From assembly GCF_025905425.1 (NCBI RefSeq), contig NZ_CP109603.1, forward strand, positions 4,108,501 to 4,172,500: a stretch of DNA of 64,000 bases. Reading direction: 5' to 3'. The translations under genes were made by a program, and so were the position numbers. Every line of letters starts with the position of its first letter. Within the stretch, counting starts at the first letter, position 1. The DNA comes from Pseudomonas putida. GTDB lineage: Bacteria; Pseudomonadota; Gammaproteobacteria; Pseudomonadales; Pseudomonadaceae. Below are positions 59,611 through 64,000 of the stretch, one piece after another. The notes under the pieces were generated by a model. The model worked only from the letters and a program-made list of their open reading frames with translations. It made no database searches and was not told the DNA's origin.

Positions 59611-59688
59611 ATGAAAACCTCCAGCACCCTCATTCTGCTCCGACAACATCGCAGCCTCTGCCTGGTCAGTGCCCGACTACCAGGGTGA
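59611..59688 (+). CDS. Putative leucine-rich leader peptide upstream of leuA
   Basis: A 25-codon open frame, ATG at 59611 to TGA at 59686-59688, with AGGG 7 bases upstream of the ATG. Leucine makes up six of 25 residues, including TLILL near the middle and SLCLV later. It ends 76 bases before the leuA ATG. A CCTGGT/ACCAGG stem (59661-59666 with 59679-59684) lies over its end. This fits a leucine-sensing leader controlling leuA, though I see no classic T-run terminator after it. The 160 bases between the REP and the ATG probably hold the promoter. Confidence 0.6.
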   Translation: MKTSSTLILLRQHRSLCLVSARLPG

Positions 59689-59764
59689 ATCGCGTCGCCT
59701 CGCCTTTTCATCTCGTTACTGCTCGGCAGGCCCGATCTCGGCCGCATACAAAAGGATTGCTTCC

Positions 59765-61438
59765 ATGACCATGCTCAAAGACCCTTCGAAGAAATACCGC
59801 GCCTTCCCGACCATCGACCTGCCTGACCGCACCTGGCCGTCGAAAAGCATCACTGCAGCGCCGATCTGGTGCAGCTCGGACCTGCGTGATGGCAACCAGT
59901 CGCTGATCGAGCCGATGGATGCGGAGAAGAAGCTGCGTTTCTGGAAGACTCTGGTGCAGGTCGGCGTAAAAGAAATCGAAGCCTCGTTCCCCTCCGCTTC
60001 GCAGACCGATTTCGACTTCGTGCGTACCTTGATCGAAGACGGCCACATCCCGGACGACACCACCATTCAGGTGCTGACCCAGGCCCGTGAAGACCTCATC
60101 GCCCGCACCTTCGAATCGCTGCGCGGTGCCAAAAAAGCCATCGTCCACCTGTACAACGCCACCAGCCCGTCGTTCCGCCGCATCGTCTTCAACCAGGACA
60201 AGCAAGGCGTGAAGGACATCGCGGTGAACGCGGCCAAGCTGTTCGTCAAGTACGCCGCCCAGCAGCCAGAAACTCACTGGACCTTCCAGTACTCGCCAGA
60301 GACCTTCAGCGCCACTGAGCTTGAGTTCGCCAAAGAAGTCTGCGACGCCGTCATTGAGGTGTGGAACCCAACCCCTGAGCACAAGCTCATCCTCAACCTG
60401 CCGGCCACCGTGGAAGTCGCCACACCGAACATCTACGCCGACCAGATCGAGTGGTTCTGCCGCAACATCAGCCGCCGTGACAGCGTGATCATAAGCCTGC
60501 ACTGCCACAACGACCGCGGCACCGGCATCGCCGCCACCGAGCTGGGCCTGATGGCCGGCGCCGACCGCGCCGAAGGCTGCCTGTTCGGCAATGGCGAGCG
60601 CACCGGCAACGTCGACCTGGTGACCTTGGCGCTGAACCTCTACACCCAGGGCATCGACCCGCAGCTGGACTTCTCCGATATCGATGGCGTGCGCAAGGTC
60701 GTCGAAGAGTGCAACCAACTGCCGGTGCACCCACGTCACCCGTACGTGGGCGACCTGGTCCACACCGCGTTCTCCGGCTCGCACCAGGACGCCATCCGCA
60801 AAGGTTTCGCCAAGCAGCAGGAAGGCGAGCTGTGGGAAGTGCCGTACCTGCCGATCGACCCGGCCGACATCGGCCGCAGCTACGAGGCGGTGATCCGCGT
60901 CAACAGCCAGTCGGGCAAAGGCGGCATCACCTACCTGCTCGAACAGGAGTACGGCATCAGCCTGCCACGCCGCATGCAGATCGAGTTCAGCCAGGTGGTA
61001 CAGGGTGAAACCGACCGCCTGGGCCTGGAAATGACCGCCAAGCAGATCTACAGCTTGCTGCAGAAGGAATACCTGCAGGCCAACGCCCCGTATGCGCTGG
61101 TCAGCCACCGCCTGCAGGAAGAAAACGGCCACAGCGCCGTGGAAGTGGAAGTCGCCGGTGAAGGCGAGACCACCCTGCACTGGCGCGGCAAGGGCAACGG
61201 TGCCCTGGAAGCCCTGGTGGCCGGCCTGCCGATTGCCGTGGAAATCATGGACTACAACGAACACGCCATTGGTGCAGGCACCAATGCCAAGGCGGCTGCG
61301 TACATCGAGCTGCGTGTGGCCGGGGGACGTCCGGTACATGGCGTGGGTATCGATGAAAACATCACCACCGCCAGCTTCAAGGCACTGTTCAGCGCGCTGA
61401 ACCGGTCGCTGAGCCAGCAAGAGGCTAAAGCGGCGTAA
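59765..61438 (+). CDS. leuA: 2-isopropylmalate synthase
   Basis: A 557-residue enzyme condensing acetyl-CoA with 2-ketoisovalerate, the first step to leucine. The catalytic barrel has [33 protein letters not shown] and the metal-binding [29 protein letters not shown]. The C-terminal LeuA dimer domain (about 440-557) binds leucine for feedback inhibition. ATG 59765 follows an AAAAGGA site; an upstream in-frame start would overlap the leader region. Confidence 0.98.
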   Translation: MTMLKDPSKKYRAFPTIDLPDRTWPSKSITAAPIWCSSDLRDGNQSLIEPMDAEKKLRFWKTLVQVGVKEIEASFPSASQTDFDFVRTLIEDGHIPDDTTIQVLTQAREDLIARTFESLRGAKKAIVHLYNATSPSFRRIVFNQDKQGVKDIAVNAAKLFVKYAAQQPETHWTFQYSPETFSATELEFAKEVCDAVIEVWNPTPEHKLILNLPATVEVATPNIYADQIEWFCRNISRRDSVIISLHCHNDRGTGIAATELGLMAGADRAEGCLFGNGERTGNVDLVTLALNLYTQGIDPQLDFSDIDGVRKVVEECNQLPVHPRHPYVGDLVHTAFSGSHQDAIRKGFAKQQEGELWEVPYLPIDPADIGRSYEAVIRVNSQSGKGGITYLLEQEYGISLPRRMQIEFSQVVQGETDRLGLEMTAKQIYSLLQKEYLQANAPYALVSHRLQEENGHSAVEVEVAGEGETTLHWRGKGNGALEALVAGLPIAVEIMDYNEHAIGAGTNAKAAAYIELRVAGGRPVHGVGIDENITTASFKALFSALNRSLSQQEAKAA

Positions 61439-61458
61439 GCTGTAGTTTGATGGTCACA

Positions 61459-61487
61459 AGCCCGCATCCTTGATGCGGGCTTTTTTA
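61459..61487 (+). terminator. Rho-independent terminator of leuA
   Basis: AAGCCCGCATC and GATGCGGGCTT with a 2-3 base loop are followed by TTTTTT, 20 bases after the leuA stop. Confidence 0.95.
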
Positions 61488-61492
61488 TGCCT

Positions 61493-61589
61493 GTACTGGC
61501 CTCTTCGCGGGCAAGCCCGCTCCCACAGGAATGGTGGATCTACGGAGGTTTACTGTGGGAGCGGGCTTGCCCCGCGAAGAGGCCAGTAC
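61493..61589. repeat. Inverted REP pair between leuA and eda
   Basis: GTACTGGCCTCTTCGCGGGC ... CCCACAG and CTGTGGGAGCGGGCTTGCCC ... GGCCAGTAC form mirror arms around a 24-base centre, between two terminators of converging genes. The IS110 target 14-mer occurs at 61514-61527. Confidence 0.95.
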
Positions 61590-61611
61590 CATCAACACAA
61601 AACCTGCAGGC

Positions 61612-61640
61612 AAAAAAAAGGGGCGCCGACCAAGCGCCCC
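61612..61640 (-). terminator. Rho-independent terminator of the zwf-pgl-eda operon
   Basis: On the minus strand GGGGCGC/GCGCCCC with a 7-base loop is followed by eight T residues, 26 bases after the eda stop. Confidence 0.93.
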
Positions 61641-61665
61641 ATAAGCCGTAAAGCACACAACAAAT

Positions 61666-62346
61666 TCAGTTGGCGTCCAGCAACGCCATTGCCTCGGCAC
61701 TGCACGCCTCGATCCGCGCCCAGTCGCCGTTCTTGATCCAACTGCTGTCGAGCATCCAGGTCCCGCCCACGCACATCACATTGGACAACGCCATGTAGTT
61801 GCGCACATTGGCCGGGTTGACCCCACCAGTCGGGCAAAAGCGGATGTCGCCAAACGGGCCGCCAAACGCCTTGATCGCCGCCACGCCACCGCTGATTTCC
61901 GCCGGGAACAGCTTGAACCGGCGATACCCCAAGGCGTAGCCCATCATGATCTCGGACGGTGTGCTGATACCCGGTAGCAGCGGAATGTTGCTGTCCACAC
62001 CGGCTTCGAGGATGTCCTGGGTGATGCCTGGGGTGACCACGAACTGCGCACCAGCCGCTTCGACCGCCGCGAACATGCTGCGATCGAGCACGGTACCGGC
62101 ACCGATGCACAGCTCTGGGCGCTGCTCGCGCAGCACCTGAATGGCCTTCAGGCCGTGCTGTGAACGCAGGGTCACCTCAAGGGTACGAATACCGCCTGCA
62201 GCCAAAGCATCGGCCAGGGGCAGGATGTCTTCCTCACGGGCGATGGTGATCACCGGCAGGATGCGCGCCTTGTTGCAGATCGCGTCGATCCGGGCGGCTT
62301 TGTCGGCCATCGAGAGCAGAGTCTGTGGGCATTCAAGGGTGGTCAT
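61666..62346 (-). CDS. eda: KDPG aldolase (2-dehydro-3-deoxy-phosphogluconate aldolase)
   Basis: A 226-residue class I aldolase splitting KDPG to pyruvate and glyceraldehyde 3-phosphate, the last Entner-Doudoroff step. ARILPVITIAREEDILPLADALAAGGIRTLEVTLRS includes the catalytic Glu, and ALGYRRFKLFPAEISGG the Schiff-base Lys. ATG 62346 is preceded by AAGGA; it is 17 bases from the pgl stop, in the same operon. Confidence 0.98.
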   Translation of the reverse strand: MTTLECPQTLLSMADKAARIDAICNKARILPVITIAREEDILPLADALAAGGIRTLEVTLRSQHGLKAIQVLREQRPELCIGAGTVLDRSMFAAVEAAGAQFVVTPGITQDILEAGVDSNIPLLPGISTPSEIMMGYALGYRRFKLFPAEISGGVAAIKAFGGPFGDIRFCPTGGVNPANVRNYMALSNVMCVGGTWMLDSSWIKNGDWARIEACSAEAMALLDAN

Positions 62347-62363
62347 GACAGTGGATCCTTGGC

Positions 62364-63077
62364 TCATGGGCACCAGTAGATGTCCAGGGGGTCGTGAAGA
62401 AAGGCGCGTATCGGCATTTCGGTAAGGTCGTTGCCCGCCAGCGCGGCGCGCAGGGTAGCGAGTTTGCCCTGGCCTTGCACGGCCAGCGCGGTAAACGCGG
62501 CACTGGCCAGCAACGCGCGGGTCAGCGACAGGCGCTGGTGCGGCACACTGGGCGCCAGCATTGGCAGGCAGCGGCGCGGGGTGTTCGGGTCCAGGCCTTC
62601 GTCCAGATTGGGGCTGTTAGGGAACAGCGAGGCGGTATGGCCATCGTCGCCCATGCCCAGCACCAACACGTCGATGGCCGGAAGATCTGCCAGTGCCTGG
62701 TCGGCGCTGGCCGCAGCGCGCTCAAGGTTCTCGGCCTGCTGATACAAGCCAATGAAGCGCGCCTTGGCCGCCGCGCCCTTGAGCAGGTGACGGGCCAGCA
62801 AGCCGGCATTGCTGTCGGCATGCTCCACCGGCACCCAGCGCTCATCGGCCAGGCTCACGGTGACCTTCGACCAGTCCAGCGCCTCGGCGGCCAACCGCTC
62901 AAGAAACGGCACCGGGCTGCGCCCACCGGACAACACCACACAGGCCTGGCCTTTGGCGGCAATCGCCGCCCGCAGCCGCTCGGCCACGTCACGGGCCAAG
63001 GTCGCCGCCAGGGTCCTGGCATCTGCCAGTTCATGCGCTTTCACCGCCGCTGGCAGTTGCAGTTTAGATATCGCCAT
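62364..63077 (-). CDS. pgl: 6-phosphogluconolactonase
   Basis: A 237-residue lactonase hydrolysing 6-phosphogluconolactone. [42 protein letters not shown] and [23 protein letters not shown] are the family blocks. ATG 63077 lies within the end of zwf (14-base overlap) and has GGGAGG 7 bases upstream. It is the middle gene of zwf-pgl-eda, which carries glucose 6-phosphate into the Entner-Doudoroff route. Confidence 0.97.
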   Translation of the reverse strand: MAISKLQLPAAVKAHELADARTLAATLARDVAERLRAAIAAKGQACVVLSGGRSPVPFLERLAAEALDWSKVTVSLADERWVPVEHADSNAGLLARHLLKGAAAKARFIGLYQQAENLERAAASADQALADLPAIDVLVLGMGDDGHTASLFPNSPNLDEGLDPNTPRRCLPMLAPSVPHQRLSLTRALLASAAFTALAVQGQGKLATLRAALAGNDLTEMPIRAFLHDPLDIYWCP

Positions 63078-64000
63078 ACCACGCCCTCCCATCTCGTGTA
63101 ATCAGTGCGATTGAGCTCATCGGCCCCCAGGACCCTGCCGCGTAAGGCTTGGGCGCATCACCTGCGCTCTGCCAACCGGCGATCAACTGGTCGCACCATT
63201 TCCAGGCATATTCGATTTCATCCTTGCGCACGAACAGGTTCTGGTTGCCGCGCATCACCTCAAGCAACAGGCGTTCGTAAGCATCCGGAATCCGCGCACT
63301 GCGCCAGGCATCGGAAAAATTCAGTTGTAGCGGGCCGCTGCGCAGTTGCATGCCCTTGTCCAGGCCTTGCTCCTTGGTCATCACCCTTAAAGAAATGCCT
63401 TCGTCCGGTTGCAGGCGGATGATCAACTTGTTACCGACCTGCAAACGTTGTTCCGGGGCGAAGATATAGTGCGGCGTTTCCTTGAAGTGGATGACGATCT
63501 GCGAGAGCTTCTGCGGCATGCGCTTGCCGGTGCGCAGGTAGAACGGCACGCCAGACCAGCGCCAGTTGCGGATATCGGCGCGCAGGGCGACGAAGGTCTC
63601 GGTGTCGCTCTGGGCGTTGGCATTGTCTTCTTCGAGGTAGCCGGGTACGGGCTTACCGTCGCTGTAGCCTGCGATGTACTGACCGCGCACCACACGGGTG
63701 CTCAGCCCTTCGCCGGTGATCGGCGCGAGGGCCTTGAGTACCTTGACCTTCTCGTCGCGAATGCTGTCGGCCGAGAGCTCGCTGGGCGGGTCCATGGCAA
63801 TCAGGCACAACAGCTGCAACAGGTGGTTCTGAATCATGTCGCGCAGCTGGCCGGCCTTGTCGAAATAGCCCCAGCGGCCCTCGATGCCGACTTTTTCGGC
63901 CACGGTGATCTCCACATGGGAGATCGAATTCTGGTTCCACTGGGTTTCGAACAGGCTGTTGGCAAAGCGCAGCGCGATCAGGTTCTGCACGGTCTCCTTG
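63064..64000 (-). CDS. zwf: Glucose-6-phosphate 1-dehydrogenase (partial, C-terminal part)
   Basis: The C-terminal 311 codons or so; the N-terminus with the NADP-binding motif lies beyond the right edge. The sequence [56 protein letters not shown] and [32 protein letters not shown] are diagnostic G6PDH blocks. It oxidises glucose 6-phosphate to the lactone used by Pgl. The stop at 63064 overlaps pgl. Confidence 0.98.
   Translation of the reverse strand, partial: KETVQNLIALRFANSLFETQWNQNSISHVEITVAEKVGIEGRWGYFDKAGQLRDMIQNHLLQLLCLIAMDPPSELSADSIRDEKVKVLKALAPITGEGLSTRVVRGQYIAGYSDGKPVPGYLEEDNANAQSDTETFVALRADIRNWRWSGVPFYLRTGKRMPQKLSQIVIHFKETPHYIFAPEQRLQVGNKLIIRLQPDEGISLRVMTKEQGLDKGMQLRSGPLQLNFSDAWRSARIPDAYERLLLEVMRGNQNLFVRKDEIEYAWKWCDQLIAGWQSAGDAPKPYAAGSWGPMSSIALITRDGRAWYGDI

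Noticed and set aside
59669..59764. Upstream extension of leuA to 59669
   Set aside because: The extra 32 codons are not LeuA-like, overlap the leader peptide, and ATG 59765 has its own AAAAGGA site.

Overview
The window is ordinary chromosome of a Pseudomonas, most likely of the P. putida group. The evidence is its high GC content, Pseudomonas-type housekeeping proteins, many inverted REP pairs of the TTCGCGGGCAAGCCCGCTCCCACAG class, an Entner-Doudoroff block (zwf-pgl-eda), a cumA/tadA pair and a DUF3509 gene. No rRNA, tRNA, CRISPR array or prophage was found.

Layout. 1-3.5 kb: partial yaeQ, a CaiB-type CoA-transferase, a TIGR02285 periplasmic protein, a DUF3509 protein and a lone receiver domain. 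3.6-8.3 kb, minus strand: thrC, hom, dsbC, xerD. 8.4-12.7 kb: a CPA antiporter, a thioesterase, then the rpsP-rimM-trmD-rplS operon. 12.9-18.1 kb: ffh, a CcsA-like protein, a CorB/CorC-like protein and an MHS-family transporter. 18.19-19.43 kb: an IS110-family element inserted exactly inside a REP. 19.5-24 kb: purT, a VUT transporter, DUF1289, a gamma-carbonic anhydrase, two Nudix hydrolases and an L,D-transpeptidase. 24.1-40 kb: a type II secretion / Tat / phosphatase island. 40-48.6 kb: a NIF3-like protein, purL, mltF, tadA with tandem copies of its tail, and cumA. 48.7-51.2 kb: an APH(3')-II-like kinase, an FAD oxidoreductase and a GNAT acetyltransferase. 51.2-54.4 kb: guaBA. 54.4-59.3 kb: a zinc-ribbon protein, a TSUP permease, a LysR regulator, xseA and an M23 peptidase. 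59.6-64 kb: a leucine-rich leader peptide with leuA, then eda, pgl and partial zwf.

Two systems stand out. First, the IS110 element has a roughly 210-nt noncoding left end that folds into two guide loops. Their sequences match the target REP on both sides of a CT core and the element's own joined ends. This is a readable bridge RNA, and it fixes the element's borders to the base. Second, the 24-40 kb island places a complete second-membrane export machine (GspC-N, with GspK displaced) next to a dedicated TatABC and two Tat-signal proteins with lipoboxes: a PhoX phosphatase and a SoxB/5'-nucleotidase-like protein that has lost its metal ligands. Pho-box-like repeats precede all three transcription units. 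Together these suggest a phosphate-starvation surface or secreted phosphatase system.

REP biology also shapes the window. A 41-bp unit is amplified 12 times inside one REP pair, a 203-bp tadA-tail plus REP unit is tandemly repeated, a REP pair is read into the gspH leader, and a perfect 67-bp inverted repeat lies before xseA.
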